Program-made: the position numbers and the translations under genes
Notes under the pieces: generated by a model
Databases searched by the model: none
What the model was told of the DNA's origin: nothing
What the model saw: only the letters and a program-made list of their open reading frames with translations
Shown here: positions 16,320 through 24,772 of the stretch, piece after piece
How the letters are laid out: each line of letters begins with the position of its first letter
How positions within the stretch are numbered: the first letter of the stretch is position 1
Source: Ignavibacteriaceae bacterium
GTDB lineage: Bacteria; Bacteroidota; Ignavibacteria; Ignavibacteriales; Ignavibacteriaceae
Reading direction: 5' to 3'
Assembly (NCBI GenBank): GCA_023229425.1
Contig: JALNZG010000002.1
Location: 248,001 to 312,000 of the forward strand
Length of the DNA: 64,000 nucleotides

Positions 16320-18197
16320 TTACTTGCGCAAATATACCAATAAAATTGAAATATCTGAAGCAGTAACTCCCGATATTCGCGATGCCTGCCCTATTGAACG
16401 CGGTTTTACTTTGATCAGCTTTTCTCTTCCTTCGGTTGACAAACTATTTAAGTTTAAATAATTGAAACTTAAAGGAATGTTGAGTGCTTCAAATTTTTCT
16501 ACTTTTTTGACAACTTCTTCTTGCCGTTTTATGTACCCCTCATATTTTAATTCAATTTCAAGCTGCTCAATAAGATAATTGTTGTTTTTTATTTCAAGCA
16601 GAGCCAAATCGTTTTCCGATTTGCACTGAAGAATATCTTTTAATCTCAATTCCGGTCGTTTTACAATTTTTGCGATAAATTCGGAAGATTCTGTTTCATT
16701 TTCTCCAATTTTTACCAATAAAGAATTTATTTCTTTTGAAGGAATTCTTATTGTTTCCAACAATTCCCTTCCAACTAAAAGCTTTTTCTTTTTTTCATTT
16801 ACCTGCTCAAGAAGTTCGTCTGAAAGAAGTTGATACTTGTGTCCGTGGTGAGATAATCTTCTGTCAGAATTATCCTGCCTTAAAAGCAAACGATGTTCTG
16901 CCCGGGAAGTAAACATTCTGTAAGGTTCCTCAGTAGATTTATTCACCAAATCATCTATCATTACGCCAATGTACGCTTCACTTCTTTTTAAAACCAACTC
17001 ATCTTTATGTAATATTTTTGCTGACGCGTTAATACCGGCAATCAAACCTTGTGCTGCAGCTTCTTCATATCCGGAAGTCCCGTTAATTTGCCCGGCAAAA
17101 TAGAGCCCTTCAATTAATTTTGTCTCGAGTGTTAAATCTACTTGATGGGGGGGGAAAAAGTCGTACTCAACTGCATATCCGGGACGGATCATTTCAACTT
17201 CTTCCAGCCCTTTAATTTTATGAAGAGCTTCTAACTGGACTTCTGTAGGCAGGGATGTTGAAAATCCATTCAAATATATTAAATCGGAATCCAGCCCTTC
17301 CGGTTCGAGAAAAAGATGATGTCTCTCTTTGTCCTTAAATCGTACAATTTTGTCTTCAATTGATGGGCAATACCGCGGACCGACTCCCCTTATTAAACCG
17401 GTAAACATTGGTGATTCGTTAAATCCTTTTTCAAGAACTCTGTGAACAGAAGCATCTGTATACGTGATGTGGCAATTTACTTGTGGTAAATAAGGAAATT
17501 CGGAAATCTTGGTTCTAAAAGAAAAAGGCTGGGGATTTTCATCTCCGGGCTGAACCTCCAGCACATCCCAATTAATAGAGTTTTTATTTAACCGGGGCGG
17601 TGTTCCGGTTTTTAATCTTCCGGATTCAAAACCAAGTTGAACTAAGCATTCGGTCAATCCAGCTGCGGGCATCTCTCCAAATCTTCCACCGGAGACAGCT
17701 TTTAAACCTGTGTGCATTAATCCATTTAAGAATGTACCTGAACAAATAACTACAGCATTTGAGTTAATTTTTTTATTCTCCGAGGTAACAACGGCTGAAA
17801 CTTTTTTGTTTTCAACTAAAATCTCAACGATTGAGCTTTCAATAATATTAATTTTTTCGTATGATTCGATTACCCTTATTGCGACTTCGGAATACAATTT
17901 TCTATCGTTTTGACTTCTCGGTGACCAAACAGCCGGACCTTTAGAGCGATTTAACATTCTAAATTGAATTCCGCTTTGATCAGCAATAATTCCCATTACC
18001 CCTCCAAGGGCATCAATCTCTCTCACCAAATGTCCCTTTGCCGTTCCACCAATTGCTGGATTGCAAGACATTCTCCCAATGGCTTTTTTCTCCATTGTAA
18101 CCAATGCAACCTGCAAACCCATTTTTGCAGAGGCACAAGCCGCTTCAATTCCTGCGTGACCAGCACCGACAACAACTACATCATAACTTAGATTCAA
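16320..18197 (-). CDS. mnmG: tRNA uridine-34 modification enzyme MnmG
   Basis: FAD-dependent partner of MnmE in making 5-carboxymethylaminomethyl-uridine at the wobble position. The N-terminal dinucleotide fold 'VVVVGAGHAGIEAACA' and the family signatures 'CNPAIGGTAKGHLVREIDALGG' region, 'GTFLNG' and 'GYEEAAAQGL' are intact. The 625 residues are full length. The start must be TTG at 18197. The frame is closed by a TAA upstream, contains no ATG before the FAD loop, and the next Met (residue 26) lies beyond it. The gene is separated from mnmE by an acetyltransferase gene and two parS-like sites. Confidence 0.96.
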   Translation of the reverse strand: MNLSYDVVVVGAGHAGIEAACASAKMGLQVALVTMEKKAIGRMSCNPAIGGTAKGHLVREIDALGGVMGIIADQSGIQFRMLNRSKGPAVWSPRSQNDRKLYSEVAIRVIESYEKINIIESSIVEILVENKKVSAVVTSENKKINSNAVVICSGTFLNGLMHTGLKAVSGGRFGEMPAAGLTECLVQLGFESGRLKTGTPPRLNKNSINWDVLEVQPGDENPQPFSFRTKISEFPYLPQVNCHITYTDASVHRVLEKGFNESPMFTGLIRGVGPRYCPSIEDKIVRFKDKERHHLFLEPEGLDSDLIYLNGFSTSLPTEVQLEALHKIKGLEEVEMIRPGYAVEYDFFPPHQVDLTLETKLIEGLYFAGQINGTSGYEEAAAQGLIAGINASAKILHKDELVLKRSEAYIGVMIDDLVNKSTEEPYRMFTSRAEHRLLLRQDNSDRRLSHHGHKYQLLSDELLEQVNEKKKKLLVGRELLETIRIPSKEINSLLVKIGENETESSEFIAKIVKRPELRLKDILQCKSENDLALLEIKNNNYLIEQLEIELKYEGYIKRQEEVVKKVEKFEALNIPLSFNYLNLNSLSTEGREKLIKVKPRSIGQASRISGVTASDISILLVYLRK

Positions 18198-18230
18198 TTC
18201 TGTCCATTTTCCTTTCCCGCTTTAGAGGAA

Positions 18231-18782
18231 TTATTTTCCGGTTTCACGTGGAACAAATTTTTCTTTCGACAATTGAAATTCATACATTTTTTCTTTTAAA
18301 ATAGTATTGCAATATAGTTTTTCAGAGAATCCCGCATTATTAAATCCCGCTTTTCCAAGCGCTTTGACGGAGGCTATATTTGACACAAAAACTATTGCTT
18401 TAATAACACCTAATCCGAATTCGCTAAAACAATACTGCGAGATTTTATTTATCGCTTGAGTAATAATTCCTTTGTTGTGGTGCTCTTTCCCCAACCAATA
18501 ACCGATCTCACAAGTTCCAACTTGAAAATTTATTTCTTTCACCCCAATTAAGCCAAGCATTTTGTCATCACTAATATTTGCAATTGCAAAGTGAAATTCT
18601 TTTCTTTCAATCTCCATTTCGTTCGCAAAATGTATAAACGAAACGGCGTTTTCTAATAAGTAAGGAAAAGGAACTGTTGCTAAATATTTTACAATGTCAA
18701 AATCCCGCAAATACTCGCAGATTCTTTCAGTATCACTCTGCTTTAGACTTCTAATTTTATAAGGATGAAAAATTATCTCCAT
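18231..18782 (-). CDS. GNAT-family N-acetyltransferase
   Basis: Acetyl-CoA-dependent acetyltransferase of the RimJ/RimL type, 183 residues. Visible features are the N-terminal 'IRSLKQSDTERICEYL', the strand 'MLGLIGVKEINF' and 'CEIGYWLGKEHHNKGIITQAINKISQY', which is the acetyl-CoA-binding motif A. The final 'ASVKALGKAGFNNAGF' helix is also typical. Substrate unknown. Its last codons (encoding 'VPRET') are themselves a parS-like sequence, and a second site lies just before its start, so the gene sits exactly between two probable chromosome-partition sites, inserted between mnmE and mnmG. Confidence 0.85.
   Translation of the reverse strand: MEIIFHPYKIRSLKQSDTERICEYLRDFDIVKYLATVPFPYLLENAVSFIHFANEMEIERKEFHFAIANISDDKMLGLIGVKEINFQVGTCEIGYWLGKEHHNKGIITQAINKISQYCFSEFGLGVIKAIVFVSNIASVKALGKAGFNNAGFSEKLYCNTILKEKMYEFQLSKEKFVPRETGK
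18240..18255. promoter_or_regulatory. parS-like centromere site 1
   Basis: The minus strand reads TGTTCCACGTGAAACC, matching the Bacillus-type parS TGTTCCACGTGAAACA at 15 of 16 bases. It lies within the last codons of the acetyltransferase gene. ParB binding is inferred from the well-conserved consensus. Confidence 0.82.
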
Positions 18783-18784
18783 AA

Positions 18785-18800
18785 TGTTCCACGTGAAACG
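18785..18800. promoter_or_regulatory. parS-like centromere site 2
   Basis: The plus strand reads TGTTCCACGTGAAACG, again 15 of 16 bases of the parS consensus. It fills the 21-bp gap between the end of mnmE and the start of the acetyltransferase gene. Two near-perfect copies 545 bp apart make chance very unlikely. Confidence 0.85.
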
Positions 18801-18803
18801 GTT

Positions 18804-20165
18804 TCATTTACCAATACAAAATCGGCTAAATATGTTGTTTAAAATATCATCTGAAGTAACTTCGCCAATGATTTCTCCAAGAGAATTTTCAGCATTTCGT
18901 AAATCGATGGAAATATATTCGCCACTCAAGTTTTGCTTAATAGCATTAATTGAGTGTTGCAAATATATAATGGCTTTTTTCAAGTTTTCATAATGACGGG
19001 GGTTGGATACAACCGCCGAATGCTCGGAATATGAATTTCCGCTAAAAACTTTTTCTTGAAGTTTAACAAACAGATTATTTATACCATAGCCTGTCAAAGC
19101 GGAAATATAAACATCGGCTTCTTTTTCGGGCAGGTTTTCCAAATCCACTTTATTAAGAACCGTAATAATTTTTTCACCGGATGTTAATTGAAGAAGCTCT
19201 TCACGTAATTCTTTAGAAATTTTTTGTTGAACATCGTTTACAAAGAGAACAACATCAGCATTTTTAACTGCTTCCCTACTTCGCAAAACTCCCTCTATTT
19301 CTATTTCGTTTTTTGATGGACGAATTCCTGCTGTATCAAATAGCCGGAACAATATTCCGTTTATTGAAACTTCTTCACGAATTACATCGCGCGTTGTGCC
19401 GGGAATTTCACTTACAATTGCGCGAGCTTCTTTTAAAATATAATTAAGTAATGAGGATTTGCCTACATTGGGTATGCCGACCAACGCGACATTAACTCCG
19501 TCGCGAATCACTTTACCAAAAGAATACGTCGCTAGCAGTTTATCTATTTCCGAAATAATGTTTTCAATCATAAGGAGAAGTTTGTCGTGGGAAACAAATT
19601 CAACATCTTCTTCGGCAAAATCTAGTTCAAGTTCAACGAGGGAGGATGTATCTATTAGTTGAGTTCTCAGTTCGTGTATTTTTTTTGAAAGCAATCCATC
19701 AAGTTGGTTTCTTGCCCCGCGTAGTGACACGTCTGTTCTCGCATTAATCACTTCAATAACCGCTTCCGCTTGAGCGAGATCAAGCTTCCCGTTTAAAAAC
19801 GCACGTTTGGTGAATTCACCCGGCTCCGCAATTCGGATATCATGTGGTAATAATAATTCAATAATTTCTTTTGTAATAAATTGATTTCCGTGTGTACTTA
19901 TCTCAACGCTATCTTCACCTGTATATGAATGCGGTTTGCGAAAAACCAAAACTAAAACATCATCAATAAGATTTTCGTCTTCGTCAATAATTTTTCCATA
20001 ATGAATTGTATGAGATTTTGCTTCAGCAATTTTTATTTTGCCGGAAAAAATAGTATCAATCGCTTCAAAGGATTTTTTCCCGCTTATGCGAATAATAGAA
20101 ATAGCGCCGACACCAGCTGGTGTAGCTACAGCGACAATGGTATCATTCTGGTTTTGTAAAATCAT
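18804..20165 (-). CDS. mnmE: tRNA modification GTPase MnmE
   Basis: GTPase that acts with MnmG on wobble uridine 34. The order is an N-terminal tetrahydrofolate-binding domain ('TIVAVATPAGVGAISIIRISG'-type start), a helical domain and an inserted G domain with 'GIPNVGKSSL', 'DTAG' and 'NKVD'. The C-terminus is 'CIGK', whose cysteine is conserved in the family. I chose the ATG at 20165, giving 453 residues. The open frame continues 62 codons further upstream, but that stretch has no similarity to MnmE and would be an atypical extension. Confidence 0.95.
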   Translation of the reverse strand: MILQNQNDTIVAVATPAGVGAISIIRISGKKSFEAIDTIFSGKIKIAEAKSHTIHYGKIIDEDENLIDDVLVLVFRKPHSYTGEDSVEISTHGNQFITKEIIELLLPHDIRIAEPGEFTKRAFLNGKLDLAQAEAVIEVINARTDVSLRGARNQLDGLLSKKIHELRTQLIDTSSLVELELDFAEEDVEFVSHDKLLLMIENIISEIDKLLATYSFGKVIRDGVNVALVGIPNVGKSSLLNYILKEARAIVSEIPGTTRDVIREEVSINGILFRLFDTAGIRPSKNEIEIEGVLRSREAVKNADVVLFVNDVQQKISKELREELLQLTSGEKIITVLNKVDLENLPEKEADVYISALTGYGINNLFVKLQEKVFSGNSYSEHSAVVSNPRHYENLKKAIIYLQHSINAIKQNLSGEYISIDLRNAENSLGEIIGEVTSDDILNNIFSRFCIGK

Positions 20166-20333
20166 GGTTCGCAAAAATACGGAAAGCGGAAAGGAGTAAC
20201 AAGGATGTTTGATGGAAGACGGTTGATGATTTGATGGAAACATTGCGGCTTTGAGTGTAATGATTTGCCCGTTAAGAAAACGAATGTTTTTACAACAACC
20301 GTTTACCGCAAGTCTTGAAAAAGCAAAATATTT

Positions 20334-20361
20334 TGTGTATGTTATGAACAATTTTTACACA
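20334..20361. promoter_or_regulatory. possible operator of the vapBC-type pair
   Basis: TGTGTA (20334-20339) and TACACA (20356-20361) form a 6-bp inverted repeat with a 16-bp spacer ending 10 bp before the antitoxin ATG. This is where VapB-type antitoxins usually bind. The arms are short, so the call is tentative. Confidence 0.35.
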
Positions 20362-20371
20362 CGGAAATAAT

Positions 20372-20566
20372 ATGAGAACAAATATTGTTATTAATGAAGA
20401 ACTAATAGCGCGCGCCTTAAGCATTAGCGGGCTGCCAACCAAAAAAGCAGTTGTTGAAGAAGCGCTAAAGCTCTTAGTACAAATTAAAAATCAGCAAAAA
20501 ATAAAAGCTTTACGCGGAAAACTCACCTGGACGGGAAATTTAGATAAGATGAGAACGGATAAATGA
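20372..20566 (+). CDS. VapB-type antitoxin
   Basis: 64-residue antitoxin of a type II module. The N-terminal 'MRTNIVINEELIARALSISG' is the ribbon-helix-helix DNA-binding opening seen in VapB proteins that accompany PIN toxins. The middle 'TKKAVVEEALKLLV' is the dimerising helix, and the basic tail would wrap the toxin. Its stop overlaps the toxin start by ATGA. It probably represses its own promoter. Confidence 0.85.
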   Translation: MRTNIVINEELIARALSISGLPTKKAVVEEALKLLVQIKNQQKIKALRGKLTWTGNLDKMRTDK

Positions 20567-20958
20567 TTTTTGTAGATTCTTCTGTCCTGATTGATTTTTT
20601 TAATGGTAAAAATACCTGGCAGGTTGAAAAACTTGACTCTCTGCTTGGTGCGGAAATAGTTGTACTTGGCGATATTATTTTAACGGAAGTGCTTCAAGGA
20701 TTTAATAATGACAGCGATTTCCAAAAAGCAAAAAGCATCCTTACAGAGTTTCCATGTTTTTCAATTTGCAACAAGGATCTGGCAATAAAGAGCGCTGAAA
20801 ATTTTAGAATTTTGCGTAAAAAAGGTGTCACCATCAGAAAAACTATTGATGTTCTTATTGCAACTTTCTGTATTGAGAATGATTTTACGCTATTACACAG
20901 CGATAAGGATTTTGAACCGATGAAAAAATATCTCAGCTTGAAAACAGTACAAGAATAA
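20563..20958 (+). CDS. VapC-type PIN-domain ribonuclease toxin
   Basis: PIN-domain RNase, 131 residues. The acidic metal-binding residues are present: Asp5 in 'FVDSSVLIDF', Glu42 in 'LTEVLQG', Asp96 in 'TIDVLIA' and Asp114/Asp116 in 'HSDKDFEPM'. It would cleave RNA when released from the antitoxin encoded immediately upstream. The gene pair lies between mnmE and clpB, pointing the opposite way from mnmE. Confidence 0.9.
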   Translation: MIFVDSSVLIDFFNGKNTWQVEKLDSLLGAEIVVLGDIILTEVLQGFNNDSDFQKAKSILTEFPCFSICNKDLAIKSAENFRILRKKGVTIRKTIDVLIATFCIENDFTLLHSDKDFEPMKKYLSLKTVQE

Positions 20959-21024
20959 ATATTTGAACATAAAACACTGCCCTGTGTTATCTTCACTAAA
21001 AAGAATTCTTTGAGGCTTTAATCA

Positions 21025-23667
21025 ATGGCTTTCAACTTTAACAAATTTACCGTAAAAGCGCAGGAAGTAATTCAAAACGGAATTGAGATTGCGCAGAGTT
21101 TCAGTAATCAAATTCTTGAACCGGAACACATCCTTGCCGCGTTAGTAGAAGAAAAAGGAAGTATCGCCGATACCATCATTAATAAAGCGGGCGGCAACTC
21201 CGATAGAATTAAAATTAAAGTCAGTGAGCTGCTCGAGCGCCTTCCAAAAGTATCGGGGGCTTCTGCCGGAATCGGCGATCATCAAATGTCGAACAAACTT
21301 GCAAAACTTTTCGACCAATCTTCCGAAGAAACAAAGAATTTAAAAGATGAATTTATTTCCACAGAACATCTGCTTCTTGGGCTTTCCAAAGATTCCGGGA
21401 AAGCCGGGCAATTGCTTCGCGATAATGGAGTAACTGCCAACATTATTTTATTAGCTTTAAAAGATGTACGCGGAACTCAACGGGTAACCAATCAAAATGC
21501 GGAAGATACTTACCAATCATTAAAAAAATTCGGAAGAGATTTAAACGAACTCGCTCGCACAGGGAAACTTGATCCGGTAATAGGAAGAGATGAAGAAATC
21601 CGGAGAGTGCTGCAAGTGCTTTCTCGAAGAACAAAAAATAATCCTGTTTTGATTGGCGAACCCGGCGTAGGAAAAACCGCAATTGCAGAAGGGATCGCGC
21701 ATCGAATTATTTCAGGCGACGTTCCTGAAAACTTAAAATCAAAAAGAATTGTTGCGCTTGATATGGGCGCGCTTATTGCCGGCACACAATTCCGCGGACA
21801 ATTTGAAGAACGGATGAAGGCTGTACTGAAAGAGGTCCAGGATGCAAACGGAGAAATAATTTTATTTATAGATGAACTTCATACACTCGTTGGCGCAGGC
21901 TCCGCTCAAGGCTCGATGGATGCAGCAAATATTTTAAAACCTGCACTTGCACGCGGCGAACTACACTGCGTTGGCGCAACCACACTTGATGAATACAAAA
22001 AACATATCGAAAAAGATGCAGCCCTTGAAAGAAGATTCCAGCCTGTTTTAGTTGAAGAGCCAAACGAAGAAGATGCAATTTCAATTCTTCGCGGATTAAA
22101 AGAGCGATACGAAGTTCATCACGGGGTGAGAATTACCGATGGAGCAATCGTAGCCGCAGTTCAACTTTCTGCGCGATATATTTCGGATCGTTTTCTTCCG
22201 GACAAAGCAATTGATCTTATAGATGAGGCTGCTTCAAAACTTCGCATTGAAATTAATTCAATGCCGGAAGAACTTGATTCGCTTGAAAGAAAAATTAAAC
22301 AGCTCGAGATTGAACGCGAAGCATTGAAGCGGGAAAAAGATGCCCGCCTGGGACGGGTGGAAAAAAGATTGGAGGAACTTGAAACAGAACTGAGTGAATT
22401 ACTCGAAGAAAAAAATCAACTTAAACTGCACTGGAGTTTAGAGAAAGAAAAAATTCAATCCATCCGTTCAATTAAAAGTGAAATTGAACATGCCAAAACT
22501 GATGCCGATAAATACGAGCGCGAAGGTGATTTGGGAAAGGTAGCAGAAATTCGTTACGGGAAAATTTCTTCACTTGAAAAAAAATTAAAAGAAGAAACGC
22601 TTCTCTTTTCTCAAATTCAAAAAGATAAAAAAATGTTGAAAGAAGAAGTTGACGCCGAAGATATTGCGGAAGTTGTAGCAAAGTGGACGGGTATTCCTTT
22701 AAACAAAATGTTGGAAGGGGAGCGAAGTAAACTTATCCGGCTGGAAGAAGAATTGCATAAAAGAATTGTCGGGCAGGAAGATGCTGTTACCGCGGTAGCA
22801 AATGCAATCCGCCGGTCGCGCGCAGGACTGCAAGATGCTAATCGTCCCATCGGTTCGTTTATTTTTATGGGCACAACTGGTGTTGGTAAAACAGAACTTG
22901 CACGTGCACTTGCAGAATTTCTTTTTGATGATGAACATGCGATGATCCGCATTGATATGAGTGAATATATGGAGAAGTTTTCCGTCTCGCGCTTAATTGG
23001 CGCACCTCCAGGATACATCGGTTACGAAGAAGGGGGACAATTAACCGAAGCCGTAAGGCGTAAACCCTATTCGGTTGTTCTGCTTGATGAAATTGAAAAA
23101 GCACATTCCGATGTTTTTAATATTTTGCTTCAAGTTTTGGATGATGGAAGGTTGACCGACAACCAGGGAAGAACGGTAAATTTTAAAAATACTATTGTAA
23201 TAATGACTTCCAATCTTGGTTCTCACATTATTCACGAACAGATGGAACGCATAAACGAAGAAAATATTCAGCAGATAATGGGAAGCCTTCGTATGCTGCT
23301 TAGCGATTTACTAAAGAAAACCATTCGTCCTGAATTTCTCAATCGCATAGACGATATAATTCTTTTTAGACCATTGACGAAAAAAGAACTTCGCAAAATT
23401 GTTGATATTCAAATTGAAAAAGTTCATAAAATGCTTGCTGATAAAAATATAAGTTTAGAGCTAAGTGGTGATGCAAAAGATTGGCTTGCCGAACTCGGCT
23501 TTGATGTTGCTTATGGCGCGCGTCCGCTTAAGCGAATAATTCAACGGTATTTGATCAACCCTCTTTCACAAGAATTGCTTTTAGGAAATTTTGCCGGTGG
23601 TGATACGATTCTTGTTGATCAAGGAGAAAAAGGAAATTTAATTTTCAGCAAAAGAGATATCTTATAA
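21025..23667 (+). CDS. clpB: ATP-dependent chaperone ClpB
   Basis: Hexameric AAA+ disaggregase that works with DnaK. In order: Clp_N repeats (about 1-145), first AAA+ domain with Walker A GEPGVGKT (211-218), the long charged middle coiled coil (about 405-530) that distinguishes ClpB from ClpA/ClpC, second AAA+ domain with GTTGVGKT, and the C-terminal D2-small domain. The 880 residues are full length. A GAGG ribosome site precedes the ATG. The gene is monocistronic, with a long hairpin downstream. Confidence 0.97.
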   Translation: MAFNFNKFTVKAQEVIQNGIEIAQSFSNQILEPEHILAALVEEKGSIADTIINKAGGNSDRIKIKVSELLERLPKVSGASAGIGDHQMSNKLAKLFDQSSEETKNLKDEFISTEHLLLGLSKDSGKAGQLLRDNGVTANIILLALKDVRGTQRVTNQNAEDTYQSLKKFGRDLNELARTGKLDPVIGRDEEIRRVLQVLSRRTKNNPVLIGEPGVGKTAIAEGIAHRIISGDVPENLKSKRIVALDMGALIAGTQFRGQFEERMKAVLKEVQDANGEIILFIDELHTLVGAGSAQGSMDAANILKPALARGELHCVGATTLDEYKKHIEKDAALERRFQPVLVEEPNEEDAISILRGLKERYEVHHGVRITDGAIVAAVQLSARYISDRFLPDKAIDLIDEAASKLRIEINSMPEELDSLERKIKQLEIEREALKREKDARLGRVEKRLEELETELSELLEEKNQLKLHWSLEKEKIQSIRSIKSEIEHAKTDADKYEREGDLGKVAEIRYGKISSLEKKLKEETLLFSQIQKDKKMLKEEVDAEDIAEVVAKWTGIPLNKMLEGERSKLIRLEEELHKRIVGQEDAVTAVANAIRRSRAGLQDANRPIGSFIFMGTTGVGKTELARALAEFLFDDEHAMIRIDMSEYMEKFSVSRLIGAPPGYIGYEEGGQLTEAVRRKPYSVVLLDEIEKAHSDVFNILLQVLDDGRLTDNQGRTVNFKNTIVIMTSNLGSHIIHEQMERINEENIQQIMGSLRMLLSDLLKKTIRPEFLNRIDDIILFRPLTKKELRKIVDIQIEKVHKMLADKNISLELSGDAKDWLAELGFDVAYGARPLKRIIQRYLINPLSQELLLGNFAGGDTILVDQGEKGNLIFSKRDIL

Positions 23668-23705
23668 ATAAAATGTTGGTTAATAATTTTCATTGAGAAA
23701 AACAA

Positions 23706-23789
23706 TTGGACGCAGATTTATTAAGGTTTTATTATGATGTTTTAAGATCATAGGAAATCATAACTAATCTTAAAAAATCAGCGTCCCAA
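23706..23789 (+). repeat. 84-bp imperfect inverted repeat downstream of clpB
   Basis: The left arm starts TTGGACGCAGATTTATTAAG and the right arm, reverse-complemented, starts TTGGGACGCTGATTT, with similarity continuing inward to a short loop. A T-run follows (CTTTTTAACTG). It may be the clpB terminator or a miniature inverted-repeat relic. Confidence 0.5.
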
Positions 23790-23905
23790 CTTTTTAACTG
23801 AATTTGACAATTATATGAAAGAAATATAAGTTGAGAGTGAAAGTTTACTACCACTTTAGAATGGTGTTCACGTTGATTTAATTGTTAGATTAATCGCGAG
23901 ATGTT

Positions 23906-24613
23906 ATGTATTCAAAATTACTAGATTGCTATCCAAAATCCTCTGAGACAATTCATGCTTTTGAGAAATTGTTAAATGAATCTGAAAAATGGAAAGTCAA
24001 AGAGGTATCGGCAAAGGGACCACCAATACTGTATTTATTAACTTGGAAATTAAAATCTTATGTTCAAACGATAATCTATCGTGTTAATGAATTAGCGGAT
24101 GAAAGCTTATTAGCTTGGATAAAATTAAAGCCTTCGGTTTCATTTTTATTGACAAGGTCGGTAATAGAAACTTCTGCTTATTTATTTGATCTTGCTAACA
24201 AGTTAGAAAAAGAACTGAATGATAATCATGATATTAATAAACTTACAGATTTGATTGATAGGTGGAAGTTTGGAGAAAAAAATTGTGACTGTTTACCAAA
24301 CATTAATAATGTCTTAACAATTGTTCAAAGCCTTTCTAAAACATTCCCAATGTTTGATGAAAATTATTTTCAAATATCTTCTTTTTGTCATCCAAATTAC
24401 TCAGCTGTAGGAATGTTGTATTCAAAACAAAACATGGAGGAATTAAAATTTGAACTGGGTTCGCGGTATGGATTACGAGAAGATTTATTTAACATTATTG
24501 TAATTTCACTTTATAAGTCGTTGGAAATTTTAAAGCTTGCTAAAAATAAATTAGATAGGATTTACCCTGTAATTAATAAACTCAATAAAATAGAACAAGA
24601 GAAGCACATTTAA
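23906..24613 (+). CDS. hypothetical protein next to Mrr-type nuclease
   Basis: 235 residues, no signal peptide or transmembrane segment; mostly helical. I do not recognise a family with confidence. Visible features are a central 'RSVIETSAYLFDLANKL' helix and a conserved-looking 'YFQISSFCHPNYSAVG' segment, which recall helical proteins of the DUF5677 or HEPN-like kind, where an Arg/His pair matters. The DNA is visibly more AT-rich than clpB. It is 159 bp before the nuclease gene, in the same direction, and may form an accessory two-gene cassette with it. Confidence 0.6.
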   Translation: MYSKLLDCYPKSSETIHAFEKLLNESEKWKVKEVSAKGPPILYLLTWKLKSYVQTIIYRVNELADESLLAWIKLKPSVSFLLTRSVIETSAYLFDLANKLEKELNDNHDINKLTDLIDRWKFGEKNCDCLPNINNVLTIVQSLSKTFPMFDENYFQISSFCHPNYSAVGMLYSKQNMEELKFELGSRYGLREDLFNIIVISLYKSLEILKLAKNKLDRIYPVINKLNKIEQEKHI

Positions 24614-24772
24614 TTAAAACCATAAATAGTATTCCTAAAACAAATTGGTGGAAATATCGAAACTCTCATTATTGTTGGCTTAGTTGTATTTTCTTATTTT
24701 TCACTTCATACGATTAATTGGATTAAAAAATTTCGCAAAGAGGTTCGAGACAATACCTCTTGGGGGAAAGAG

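Noticed and set aside
20166..20351. 62-codon N-terminal extension of mnmE
   Set aside because: It has no MnmE similarity, and the internal ATG at 20165 gives the normal family start and length.
20961..20995. TTTGAAC...CCCTGT before clpB considered as a heat-shock sigma promoter
   Set aside because: Match to the consensus is poor, and this lineage commonly lacks that sigma factor.
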